NCBI RefSeq assembly: GCF_014851395.1
Contig: NW_024040817.1
Coordinates: forward strand, 25,847,140 to 25,911,139
DNA: 64,000 bases
Direction of reading: 5' to 3'
From: Micropterus salmoides
Lineage: Eukaryota > Chordata > Actinopteri > Centrarchiformes > Centrarchidae
Shown here piece after piece: positions 11,880 to 22,735 of the stretch. The notes under the pieces were generated by a model. That model was not told where the DNA came from and did not search any database. It saw only the letters and a list, made by a program, of their open reading frames with translations. The position numbers and the translations under genes are program-made. Numbering within the stretch: the first letter of the stretch is position 1; each line of letters opens with the position of its first letter.

Positions 11880-14159
11880 TTACATAGCATGGCAAAGTTC
11901 TCTGAGTGTGCCCTTACATTAGCTGTCCACTGTGCTGCAACCTCTGGTATCGGTTTAGATGATGTAAATTCCGTTCAGGAGAAGTGGAATATATCACCGC
12001 AGCCTTGGATATGTGTCTGTGTGTGCGTGTGTGTGTGTTTAGAGGGAGTGAAAGAGGGGAGTGGGTGGTATTCAGCCGTGACTAATGGAAACACACAGAG
12101 GAGGGTGCTGCTAAATTGTTAAATCGATGCCACTTCCACCTCGGCTCCAGATATAGCTGCAATCAGCGATGCGTCCCTTTTCATTAGGCAGCTTTTGACT
12201 TTGTCAACCCGGGACTGCAAGACACTCCACCACGCGCAAAATGCTTCATAAAACGTAATTTTAAGTAAGTGTCACATCTTTATCCACTTCGGTGATTTTT
12301 TCGTACAACCAATAATAAGAAATATCATTGAAACAAAATAAGGCAGGCATTAGGCCTAAATGTTTTATGTTTTTCCATTAACTTAAATTATTAAAGAAAA
12401 CATCACAAATTTAGCCCTGAAAACATTTAAACCAATCTTAAAGAAAGCACAACAAGAAACAAGTAATTTTTTTCACCCCCATCTTCCTCCTCCTCCTGTT
12501 TTTCGATTTAGGAAGTGTGATAAAGTATTTATCAGAACAGAGGAGGGATCTTCCTGGGCTTTGTATGGAATTAACCAGTTTGAATTAAATAATTCAGGAT
12601 GAATTCAACTGAGAATTTCATTCTGTTTCTGCCTCATAAATAAGTAAGATTTAAGATGATAAATAATGACATCTGACTTCTTATTTCTGAAAAGTTTTCT
12701 TTCTTCCGCTTGCTGTCCGACAGGATCTCACTGTGGTTGGCTGCAAATATATTTTTTATAGTTTTGCGATTTATTTTTTCTATCTAAGTTTAAAGTACTA
12801 GAAATGATACAATTCTGTTTCCTTTAAAAATCTTGAGTTGGATTTGACTTCAAAAGAGGAGGTGGTGGAGTCATGACAGAAATGGAATGGCAGTCAGATT
12901 AGAGGTTGACCCAGAGTGGAGTTAAGAGATATACAGTTATACTTATTCTCACCCATAGCTGTTTGAGGCTTCTTGGGCGCAGACCATGGGAAAACTGCAA
13001 AAGTATATATACACTACAGTTTAGTCTTGTGCATTAAATCTGATCTAACTTTAATTCAAAAAGTTCACTGTCCATTTTCACTTGTTTTCAGAGTCCCAGC
13101 GTTCCACCCTTTTCTGTTTTTCATCAACTAAAATTATTGGTTTAGCTTTATATTTTAAAGTCAGTGCAGGCATAACTTGAACGGTAAAGCTTGAGGGCAG
13201 TGGAAACGATCTGCCCGCACTGTATTATCACTTTTAAGATGATATAGAGAACCTGTTAGAAGTTGCCTATTTACACATCCAGCAGACATGGAACAACATC
13301 ATCATTCATTTAGTGTCATGTCTCTGGCAACCTGGTGAATCTATGTTCAATACTCACTCTCCTTTCAGTTCTATTTTTGGTCGCCAACAACGTCTGTATT
13401 TTTAGCTGCTATGTGCTCCTCTGTGTTCACCAGCTAGTCACTAACGTTGCTGTCCAAAACAATGAGTTGAAAGACGTTATAAATCTCTGAATAGCAGAGG
13501 GGAGCAACGAGTGATTATTTTCTGTGGGCTCATCATTATGAGTGAAACTTTTCATTAAACATGCTAATTTCATCCATTACTAGGATAAAACTATTGACCC
13601 ATAGCCACTTTAAGAGAATTCCTGACCCTTGTTAAAGTGTTCTGCATAGGGAGTGATTATCTCACTCTGTTTGCAGAAGATTTACTATCTTTATTAGTAA
13701 ATAGTGAAATTGCTACCTTTATTGCTACCTGACTAAACACAAACATTTTAAATTGGACATTTTAAAATCCAAGGAGTCAGCTTAAATTAAAACAAATCTG
13801 CTCTTGAATGTTAATGATTAAATTATACCACACATCTTCCAAATTTCTCATGGAGAATGTGTTAAGTGTAAAAAGGGTTTTGTGACCTTTAAAATTTGTG
13901 AAGCTCTTAAACAAATTAAACAAACTGGGAATATGAAGATTGTTGTCCTCTTGTGAGATTTACCCTCCATCGTCTCTCTCGCCTCACTTTTTCACGTTCT
14001 CCATCGTCCTCCACTGACCTCTCACACTTTTCCCCCCTTTCCTGTTTTCTCTTCTTCCTTGTTTAGTTCCCACATCTCATTCTCATTCCCCATCCTCCAT
14101 ACCCCGCCTCTCTCTCTCCTTCCCCCCACTCATCTCACCTCACTTCTGTCTGCTCTCGA
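11880..14159. other. Non-coding DNA between irx4 and ndufs6, first part
   Basis: No gene is recognised. Around 12120-12245 and 12840-13010 the sequence is non-repetitive and could hold regulatory elements. From about 13960 to 14165 the + strand is strongly pyrimidine-rich (CTCTCTC, CCTTCC and CCCC words), a long polypyrimidine/polypurine tract. A short (GT)n lies near 12010-12030. Confidence 0.45.
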
Positions 14160-14335
14160 CACACAGGTCTGACACGGAGGCCTGCTCCCTGGGCCATATA
14201 ATGTGATTAAGCCTCAGTGTGTAGCTGTACAGTTCAGGGAATGTTAGACCCACTGTTTACTTGTCTGGCTCACACCACCAGGAGTTATTTGGCCCACACA
14301 GTGGGTGATAGGCAAAGGACTTTAATGCAGAAAAG
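14160..14335. promoter_or_regulatory. Candidate regulatory element between irx4 and ndufs6
   Basis: A non-repetitive block follows the polypyrimidine tract and contains CCATATAATG (an imperfect SRF CArG-like core), GATTAAG and CCACACAGTGGGTG. Its composition resembles a vertebrate conserved element, and the site lies 3.5 kb downstream of irx4. The call rests on motif inspection only. Confidence 0.25.
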
Positions 14336-14539
14336 TAACCCATGAATGGTTTGCTTAAATTAATTGATCATATTATTGATTTAGTCTATACTCAGTGATC
14401 CTTTTTCTGAATCACTTCTACTTTTAAATGTTCCAATGGAATGTCTGCACAGGAAGTATTGACAACTTCAAATTGCTCCTCTCTCCACCCTCCGTCTGAC
14501 ACCTATTTCCTTTCAACACTGTCTGTGTCTCTGTCGCAT

Positions 14540-14590
14540 ACTTAAAAACACACACATGCACGCACGCACACACACACACACACACAGCCG
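14540..14590. repeat. (CA)n microsatellite
   Basis: An interrupted CA/CG dinucleotide tract of about 40 bp (ACACACATGCACGCACGCAC, then about ten CA units). The open frames on both strands across it are artefacts of the repeat. Confidence 0.8.
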
Positions 14591-14769
14591 TATATATACA
14601 CACATTTCTAAGTCTCTTGCGTCTTGTCACACACACTTTGGTTTCCAGGGCTATCAAAGTGCTGAGTGCAAACTCTCTCCTCCAAAAACTGTCACATGTC
14701 GCCAGAGGTGTCTTGCTCCCTGCAGTAACCCTCTGAGCTCCTGGCACAAGAACAAGTCATTATTTCCAT

Positions 14770-16150
14770 GGTAAAGGTCAGAAGCTCTGTCACCTGACTC
14801 TAAAGTGGAGCTGAGTGGAGTCGCCCCGAGACATTGACCAAAGGTCAGCTTTCTGTTTCGCCTCTCATACAGTAAGTACGCATTTGAGGAGGACGGGCAG
14901 CTCCCAGATCTGCCTGTGAGCTCCTTTTGGTCACAGTGGCTTCCAGACATGGAGGTTCAGATAATTGGCTGCAGGGAGCTCCATAATGAGCCTGAGGGTC
15001 TGTAATATGACACATCTTCAACGAGAAATATTTTAATAGGGCCATTACAGCGACAAGGAGGATGTTTTGTGTAGAGTGAGTGATTGTTGTGGAGGGGCGC
15101 TGTGTGTTAAGGAATTCACCAGCATTTAACTCCATCATCTATTGTGTAGCTCAGTAGCGAGGATATTTCCAATATAATTATGTTCTCATTTGACTCTATC
15201 TTTGTTTGAGTGGTCTGACCCAATAGTGCAGGTCACATTATGCTTAAGAGTGGCATTTGCAAACATTATTTAATATTATGCAGAAAGAACTGGATGTAGA
15301 CATCTGGTGATTTGACAGTTTAAGGTTGAACCTGTGAGTGAGTCCATCTGCAAATTGGTTGAATCCCACTTTACAATCTCAAGTTTCTTGATATATATTA
15401 TGTTAAAGAATTATTCTATTATGCTGGTGGGTGCATTTAAGAGCAGTGAATAATCTAACAGTGCAGTTAAATCCAGCACAAAACATAGGGCTATTTAATT
15501 CAGCACAATTCATATGCTCAGTTTCATCTGAAGATTTTGCCCCCGGCGATGCCTCCAACTCAACCAACCACCACCTCTGAACCACTCAGACTTACCAACC
15601 GCAAGACCAACCAGTCAGCTCTCTGACAGTGACCCGGCTCGCCTGCCTATTTTAACAACGCACCTCTCTCCCCTTCAATCATCCAAAGTGGTCTGACTAT
15701 AGATGAGGTTAACTACAGCATAAGCCTTACTTCCAGGAGTCACCAGGGCCAATTATATCAGCCTGACTACTCCTCCCAACCTGAGCTCTATGGTGTGGAA
15801 AATGCAGTTCCACTGGCTGCATCACTGGGGACAGAACAGGCTAGTGCTGTCTGGAGCCTGAGCCAAGCGCAGGCCAATTTGGCATGCAGAGGTCTATGGA
15901 GAATAAGCCTGATGAAATATATATATGATCTTCTTCAAACATGTATTGTTCCGCACTACTGTGTCTTATCAGGCTGGCTCCCTCCTGATGTCTTCCAGGC
16001 TTGGCAGAGCGAGACTCTACAGCGCAGACTGTGTGGGGCTGATGCACAAGGAATGCTAAGGTTCTCTCGGTGCTCCTCACAGTAAACAGCAGAGACGAGC
16101 CACATCTTGCCAGCTTATTGATAAAAGCAAGTTCATAGCACTGCAATCGC
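14770..16150. promoter_or_regulatory. Candidate conserved non-coding block(s)
   Basis: The segments 14770-15140 and 15540-16150 are non-repetitive, of balanced composition and free of recognisable repeats. The 96-codon frame at 15795-16085 contains no known domain and has no splice partners that I can defend. In Iroquois loci such blocks are commonly enhancers, so this is flagged as regulatory by inference. An undescribed transcript cannot be excluded. Confidence 0.25.
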
Positions 16151-16720
16151 AAGCCATTGGTTATTCATGTATTCCAAGATGCATAAATCTTACTCACGCA
16201 GACAACAATGGAGCATGTGACATTTTTAAGCTACAGTGCAACTTTCATCTGCTCTTATTTTAGTTCAGACCAATTACAAGCTTTATTGCATACAAACCGT
16301 TTGTGTCTTTTCTAAAAAAAAAAAAAAAGCTTTGGTTTGGGCAATAGAAAATAATGTCTACAACTCTGCTTTTATTTCTGTACTTAAAAGCCTTTCATTG
16401 TCTTGCCGTACCAGACCAAACACATCTGCAGGCCATGGCTGACATCTACCTGTTACAGCTGGGAACTGCATACAGCAATTCAAAATGGATAACAAAGCCA
16501 AGAATTACACCACTGCACTTACAATCCCATAGATAGATGAAATGTGTACGCTTAAAAAAACACAACCATTGGAAGTAACATTTGTACGTATTCCCTTAAT
16601 TGCGGATGCATTGTGCACAAACGGTATAGAGTATGTAGTTACAGACAACAGATATGTTGCATTATTGACTTTAACAGGCTTCAATAAGAATGCACTCTCA
16701 GACAGACAGACAAGATATAA

Positions 16721-16726
16721 TTTATT
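16721..16726 (-). terminator. Poly(A) signal of ndufs6
   Basis: TTTATT on the + strand reads AATAAA on the - strand, 48 bases beyond the ndufs6 stop codon, giving a short 3' UTR. It is the first canonical hexamer after the stop. Confidence 0.6.
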
Positions 16727-16773
16727 AACCAATATGGCAATTTATACAGAGAAGCAAAGACAGAGGAAATGTT

Positions 16774-19705
16774 TCAGTGATGATGCTTCTGCTTGAATTG
16801 TAATCCGCAGTAGCCACACGTTCCCACTTTTGTGTCTTTATCCTGGAGTAAAAGCGACAAGAAAATAATGGTATCTTTACTATAGGAATACACCAGCTAT
16901 AGAAAACATAAAAACATTACAACTGATCTTGTCAGTGTAAGGCCACCTTCCATGTTCACATGACTTGATACAACTTCATTATTAAAGTGAGAGCATTCTT
17001 CCATTTCTTTTGCTTTGGAACCACCTTACTAAGGTCATTCACTCAGATAATACATGTCCCAAGGTTATACATTTACATGCACTCAAGTAACTAGTACCCA
17101 ATTAAAAAAACAAAAACGTTACATGAACGAGAAACACAGTTTCTTTAATCAGAGTACTGGCACTTTCTGTCTTGGGATATCACTGATAACAATACTGTTC
17201 ATGCATTTGACTGTATTCCTGCAATCAGACTTAAATGATCTAACATTTCCTCTGACCGAGATGACTGGGTCTCAAGTAAACCAGCTAAATAAATACAACT
17301 AAACCTAACAAACATGTGCTGAATTAAACCACATGGACACTTCAATCTGATTAACAGTAACCAAAGTATTGACTGCTGGTAAACAAACATTAAATAGCCC
17401 AATGACACAGAATGACTGATCAAGACATTGTCTGGACATTTCAGGTTTTGTCAAAATGGACCACTTTAAAGGATTTCATCATGAGTGTGTGTGCAGGACA
17501 CGATCTTACCAGGTTGATGTAGACTTTGGGGTGGCCCAAGGCTCCTCCACCTCCATCACAGGACACCACTCTGGCCTCAATCTCAGTCACTGGCTCCTCT
17601 GCCACCAATTTGATGGCAAAGTTCTTGTTCACCTTGACACAAACAACGTTTTAACAAAGATTAGACACTGTGAGATTGTAATGATGTGCGTAACTGATGT
17701 TTTAATGACGAAGCCTCTCCTCTGTGTGTACCATCTACTCACACACCCCGTTTTAAATGGGTTAAGTAGTGAGCATGAAATGTTTTCAACATTAAAAAAC
17801 ATGTGTGCTGAACGTTAGTGTAGTATTCGCAGAAATGTGTACTGTTTTTTACGGACTGACTTTTAAACTCCCTGTAGGTTCCTTTATGGGGTTTTCAAAT
17901 GTGCACATATGTGAATGTTGTATGTTTTGTATTATGTACTGTTGCAAAGATGCTGCTCTTAACTACACTGAACAAAATTATAATCGCAACACTTTTGTTT
18001 TAATCCAAGACTTTCTCTATGTACACAAAAGGCCTATTTCTCTCAAATATTGTTCACAAAACTGTCAAAATCTGTTAGTGAGCACTATTGGCAGGACCTG
18101 GAACACACTGTCGTATACTCCGATCCACAGCATCCCAAACATGCTCAATCGGTGACATGTCCGGTGAGTATGCAAGAACTGGGATGTTTTCAACTTCCAG
18201 GAATTGTGTACAGATCCACGCAACATGGGGCTGTCCATTATCATGCTGCAACACGAGGTGATGGTCGTGGATGAATGGCAAAATAATGGGCCTCAGGATC
18301 TCGTCACAGTATCTCTGTGCATTCAAAAAGCCATTAATAAAATGCACCTGTGTTCGTTGTCCATAACACACGCCTGCCCATACCGTAACCCCACCTCCAC
18401 TGTGGCCCACTCAATCCACAATGTTGACATCAGCAAAAAGCTCACCCACACGACCCCATCTCTTCATCCATGAAGAGAACACTTCTCCAAAGTGCCAGAC
18501 GCCATCGAATGTGAGCATTTGCCCACTCAAGTCGGTTACGACAACAAACGGCAGTCTGGGTGAGACCCCGATGAGGACGACGAGCATGCAGATGAGCTTC
18601 CCTGACATGGTTCCTGACAGTTTGTGCAGAAATTCTTTGGTTATGCAAACCGACCGACCGACATTTTCGAGTGGCCTTTTATTGTGGCCAGCCTAATGGT
18701 GCTTTCAGACCAAACGCGAATTTAATCCTCACGACACGATTAGAACCCGCAAAAATTTGCTCGAGTTGGAAATTTTCAACTCACGCGAAGGCCTTCGCGC
18801 TGCCCGACAGGAAATCACGGCTCTACGCGTCTTTGCATTGACTTTGTGTGTAAACTCACCGCCCCGAATGCTCACTTCGCTTTTGGTCTGACAGTAAGGG
18901 AGAAGCGCTCACTAATACAGATTTTGACAGATTTGTGTTACAGTTTATAATGTTGTTCAGTGTAGTTGCCCCTATTGGGATCAATAAAGTTGACTGAATA
19001 AAATTGGATTTTTGAGTGTATGGTGAAATTATGAATATAATGGATTTGAGAACAAGATGTCGATGTTTTACAAGATTTAAATATTTGTATGACAAATTTT
19101 GTATGGCTGCAATCTGAGGTTTATTAAGCTGGATTGTTAGTTACTACTTACCTCTTTCTGTCTGCCAACGAATCTGGCTCTTCTGGGATCATTTTCGTCA
19201 AACACCTAAGAGCAGAAAACTAACGTTATGAATTCGAGTAGAAGGAAACAACAGCACATAAATCCTATTTTGCTACTGATGTGGGGGTCCGTTATGGGGC
19301 ACTATGTGTTGCTAGTTGAGAAAAGGAGCAAATGCATCACATGTCTTTTCAAACAAAAATATCTGGATATCAGCTGTGTTACAACCAAAATTCAAATGTT
19401 AAAGGAAAACGTTAAGAGCTAAGTCATGTGTAGCGTTGTCCGATAATGGACATAATGGACCTACTAGCCTCATTAACACAAGGCTAAGATAGGATAAGCT
19501 AAGCTAACGGTGGGACACATTTGTACTACCAATACTCGAAGACAATCACTTTCAAGCTTACCTGACCGGTGTGAGTAACAGGCTCCCCGGTAGCGGAAAT
19601 CTCTAAGCTGTAGCGGTGAACAGGTACAACAGACAGCCTCAAAGGTGAAACAAGCCCCTTAGCATTTTTACTGAAGGACAGAAGTCTACCCACTGCGGCC
19701 GCCAT
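16774..19705 (-). CDS. ndufs6: NADH dehydrogenase (ubiquinone) iron-sulfur protein 6, mitochondrial
   Basis: This is an accessory subunit of respiratory complex I in the mitochondrial peripheral arm, which binds zinc and is needed for late assembly. Four coding exons on the - strand, 19705-19562, 19205-19152, 17632-17510 and 16842-16774, join in frame with GT/AG borders and give 129 residues (human 124). The start is the MAAAVGR methionine; an upstream in-frame extension exists but is not family-like. Residues 1-35 look like a basic mitochondrial presequence. The core has GEPVTHTGQ, RRARFVGRQKE, the CDGGGGALGHPKVYINL block and a GTCGYCG C-terminus; the zinc ligands would be C91, H100, C116 and C119. 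The three C-terminal histidines match the family. Intron 2 carries a Tc1 remnant and a MITE. The gene is divergent from mrpl36, as in mammals. Confidence 0.97.
17966..18696 (-). pseudogene. Tc1/mariner transposon remnant in ndufs6 intron 2
   Basis: The low-coordinate end reads TA followed by CACTGAACAAAATTATAA, a Tc1-type terminal sequence next to its TA target. On the - strand the frame at 18075-18410 encodes the C-terminal half of a DDE transposase, with LQHDNGQPHVA and YSPDMSPIEHVWD. A second, shifted frame at 18442-18648 carries an upstream part of the protein. The N-terminal helix-turn-helix region and the other terminal repeat are missing, and the copy ends abruptly at about 18696 where a MITE begins. 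It is inactive. Confidence 0.85.
18697..18897. mobile_element. Small MITE (about 200 bp) adjoining the Tc1 remnant
   Basis: TCAGACCAAACGCGAA near 18705-18720 and, in reverse complement, TCAGACCAAAAGCGAA near 18876-18891 form terminal inverted repeats that differ at one position over this core. The element is GC-richer than its surroundings and has an internal perfect 16 bp palindrome, CGCGAAGGCCTTCGCG, at 18784-18799. It has no coding capacity. It directly abuts the truncated end of the Tc1 remnant. Confidence 0.65.
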
Positions 19706-20705
19706 GTTTACAACAGCCTGTTTTCCCAGGATGCCTTGCGGAGTACGCTTGGAAAGAAAAATATATTTGCCCCGAGTTTTGCCTCTCAGGTTCAAAGTAT
19801 TTCGCTACTGTTACCTTCACTAACTAGCTTTACAATTAGGCCCTTATATTTAGGTATATGTAAAAGAGAATGACAATTAGCATTAAGGCCAGTTTGGAAT
19901 TAGGATCTGCTGATACTGATGGAGGCAAGATTTGTCCAAAGCCAGAGAGGTAAACCAGCTGAAAGGCTAAATTGAGGGCATTACAACCGTCACTAAAAAC
20001 GGAAGCAGATGTACCCTCGCAAGCAAGTAACGTTGCAGTATTAGCGGTCGTGTTGTGGCGATAAAACGCAACATTCAGGGGGTTAGTCCCTGTTATAAAC
20101 CTTCAAAGAATTTCTGAAAGGTTTGTTTACATTCTTTGGTTTGATGGTACGACCGTGTCATGTCGGGGACTAATATGTCTGCCGTTTTTATGTCTGGCTT
20201 TGGCGATAGCAGGTCAACTCTTTACATGCTCGTCTCCTTGGCACGTTGCATTGCAAAGGTGGCACCGGGTTGTATTTGCAGCATTTAAATATGTCACTTA
20301 AAAAAACGATCGTGGTCCGTGTACGTTCTGAAATGCTCCATGTTCCTTTGTATTAGATTGTCCACTGTTTTAGGTATATGCCTATATTAGTTTATATGAT
20401 GTAGCTCCATATGAATGATTCATAAAATCGCTGAGAATTGACTAACGTTACAGTATAATGGAACCTATGATATTCATATTGATAATGGAAACATATTGGG
20501 TATTATTAATTTTACTTTAATGCAATAGTTAATCTTCAGATTAACGTCTGAGGAAAAATTATTATTTTAAAGTGATGGGTAGCAGGTACTGTAATCTATT
20601 CCAGAAATCATATGTCATGTCATAAAATTGTGATATCTACATTTTTGTCACTGTAACTGATTATGAATTACCCCTTCTCCCCCCTTCTCAGCAGCCTTTG
20701 ACACC
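19698..20705. promoter_or_regulatory. Shared ndufs6/mrpl36 promoter region
   Basis: The two mitochondrial genes are divergent, with 1.0 kb between start codons. The ndufs6 start codon lies inside AACATGGCGGC (19708-19698, - strand), a YY1-type motif. At 19723-19740 the + strand reads TTCCCAGGATGCCTTGCG, which fits the ZNF143/STAF consensus YYCCCANNATNCNNYGCR at every position. Both motifs are typical of TATA-less bidirectional promoters of mitochondrial genes. The rest of the interval has no gene; it probably holds a non-coding first exon and an intron of mrpl36, because CTTCTCAG at about 20690 is a good splice acceptor just before the mrpl36 start. Confidence 0.6.
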
Positions 20706-21086
20706 ATGGTGCCCCTCCTTTTGAAGCACCTGGCTACCTCCCTGACTCACCAAGTGGCCCAGATGAGCCGGTTAAATATGACCTTCTCCTCACCAGCAGC
20801 TAGTGCTTACAGATGTCTCTGCACCCTCACCACAGCTCCCCGCACACTGTTCCTGTCATCAACCAGAGTCAGCTCCATCCAGCCCCCCTCGTCTGGCTCC
20901 ACTGCTCAGTGTGGACCACCTCTGTTGGGACAGTGCCAGTATCTTCCCTGCATCCAGCCCTCTGCAGGGATGAAAACCAAGTCTGCCCTGAAGAGGCGCT
21001 GCAAAGACTGTTTCTTTGTGCGACGGAGGGGACGTTTGTTTGTGTTCTGCAAGACAAATCCGAGACACAAACAGAGGCAGGGCTAA
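20706..21086 (+). CDS. mrpl36: Mitochondrial ribosomal protein bL36m
   Basis: This is a component of the mitochondrial large ribosomal subunit and the counterpart of bacterial ribosomal protein L36. The single coding exon gives 126 residues (human 103). Residues 1 to about 88 form a poorly conserved Ser/Thr-rich extension that includes the mitochondrial presequence. The bL36 domain occupies about 89-126 (KTKSALKRRCKDC, then FCKTNPRHKQRQ), with the zinc-ribbon ligands C99, C102, C115 and H121 all present. A probable splice acceptor lies just upstream, so a non-coding first exon is likely. A second methionine at residue 20 could also serve as start; the first was chosen because the upstream leader remains basic and hydrophobic. 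The gene is divergent from ndufs6. Confidence 0.95.
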   Translation: MVPLLLKHLATSLTHQVAQMSRLNMTFSSPAASAYRCLCTLTTAPRTLFLSSTRVSSIQPPSSGSTAQCGPPLLGQCQYLPCIQPSAGMKTKSALKRRCKDCFFVRRRGRLFVFCKTNPRHKQRQG

Positions 21087-21152
21087 AGTGTTGAAGGAGT
21101 ATTGAGAAGATTGTTTTAAGATTGTAGACATTTAGAAGAACTGTGCTGCAAA

Positions 21153-21158
21153 AATAAA
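21153..21158 (+). terminator. Poly(A) signal of mrpl36
   Basis: AATAAA 67 bases after the mrpl36 stop codon; the only canonical hexamer close by. Confidence 0.65.
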
Positions 21159-21189
21159 TGGTTTGGCTTAAGAATATGCAAAGCTCATG

Positions 21190-22735
21190 ACACATTATGA
21201 GTTATAATGTTCTGTTGACGTCATGTTCTTCCACAGCATTTTATATAGTAAAGCTAAAATGAGGTTTAGTTTAAATTAAGTTAAACTTGAGCATAATACA
21301 TTTCTCTTAAGTAGATAAAGGCATAGTCAGCAATGCTTTGAACATATAGTGTAAATTATAGGTTTATGCAAGAGTACAAGGTGAAATGGAAATAAAAAGG
21401 CATTTATCTGTTTCTCTATAGACCATTGCATAGATCAATTATTATTGACGTTACGGATGATTGATGTCATCCGATTACAGGCAAAAACATTCTACAAATT
21501 GGATCCTCAGTTATCTAAAATTATTAGAGCAATTGTTTTGTTCTTGTCCATGGGGTAAAATGGTTAACTTGGATTTAATATGAAATCACACCAACATTAG
21601 TTTGTTAAATGTCACATTCCCTGCCATCGTTCTTCCACATGAGGGAGCCAAAGTCTGCTACAAGAAGCCAGGATCCAACCTGCCATGTAATACACACGGT
21701 CACTTTGACTCCCTTTTTCTAAAAAGCTTTAACCTATTGTAAGTTGCCCCTATCACACCGCAGTTCCTGCATATGTTGACTTACAAAACTTGTGCAGAAT
21801 CTTGTGTTGAAAGTTGGCTGTTATCAGACTTACACGGTTTTGTGGCCATGTCAGAAACTAGCAGTTCAACCTAAAATCTATAGCCACCTTGTATTATTAC
21901 TGAAAGACGCAGAAAGCACAATGCACACAACAGTATTGACAGACTGTAACATGCAAACTGTACCGCCATGACTGGTTTGAAAGGTGTTTGGCAGCAAACA
22001 CTGAGCCTACTGCCGCCCCACTTGAAAGGTATTCCTAATGTTATATTTACAGATGGAGTAACAAGGAACAATAAAACACCTGATGACAGCCGCAATGGAA
22101 TTGATTATCAAATATTTGCCAATATATTTATATGACATTTAACTGAAATACACTCTTACATGCTGGAAGCTTCCTGTTTTCCTCTAGAGATGTTACAATA
22201 AACCCTGAAGAAGTGTCAGTAAATAGGATTATTCTTTTGTATGAGTTCACCTGTGATAATGACTGATCCCAACTGTGGGTTAGTGAGCAACTACTTTATA
22301 TTTGTAGTGGTCTATAGAGGTTTACAATACCAACATGAGCACATAATAAACCAGTCAGCCTCAGGGTACAATGTAGATCTGCTATGTGTTGCTTTGAGAC
22401 ACAACAAAGTCTTTTTTAAAAGGGCAGTTGCAGTCATCCAGACATAAAAGAAATGGCAGAAATTGATGGGTGGATCAAATGAAGGAGGAAACTCTACTTT
22501 AAATACTGAATCTCACTTAAGAAATATCACCCCAAACATCTTAACACACATTCCAAAGTCACAGTTCTTATCATCTTCTTCAGTTCTTCTGTGTGTCCTG
22601 TAATTGTTGCTCAGACGAGTGGCTTAAAGATTTCAAATGTCCACTTCTCTTAAAAAGGTGCATGTTGTTATGAAAGAGTGTTCACCCAGGCTGTACAAAT
22701 TCTGCACTTATTAAAATCACATTGCACTATTTCTA
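21190..22735. other. Non-coding DNA between mrpl36 and the Tc1 copy
   Basis: AT-rich sequence with no recognisable gene, tandem repeat or transposon end. The open frames at 21871-22095 and 22241-22447 have no family resemblance. Confidence 0.5.

Noticed and set aside
15795..16085. 96-codon frame as a possible extra exon or gene
   Set aside because: No family resemblance and no defensible splice partners; kept only as a candidate non-coding conserved block.
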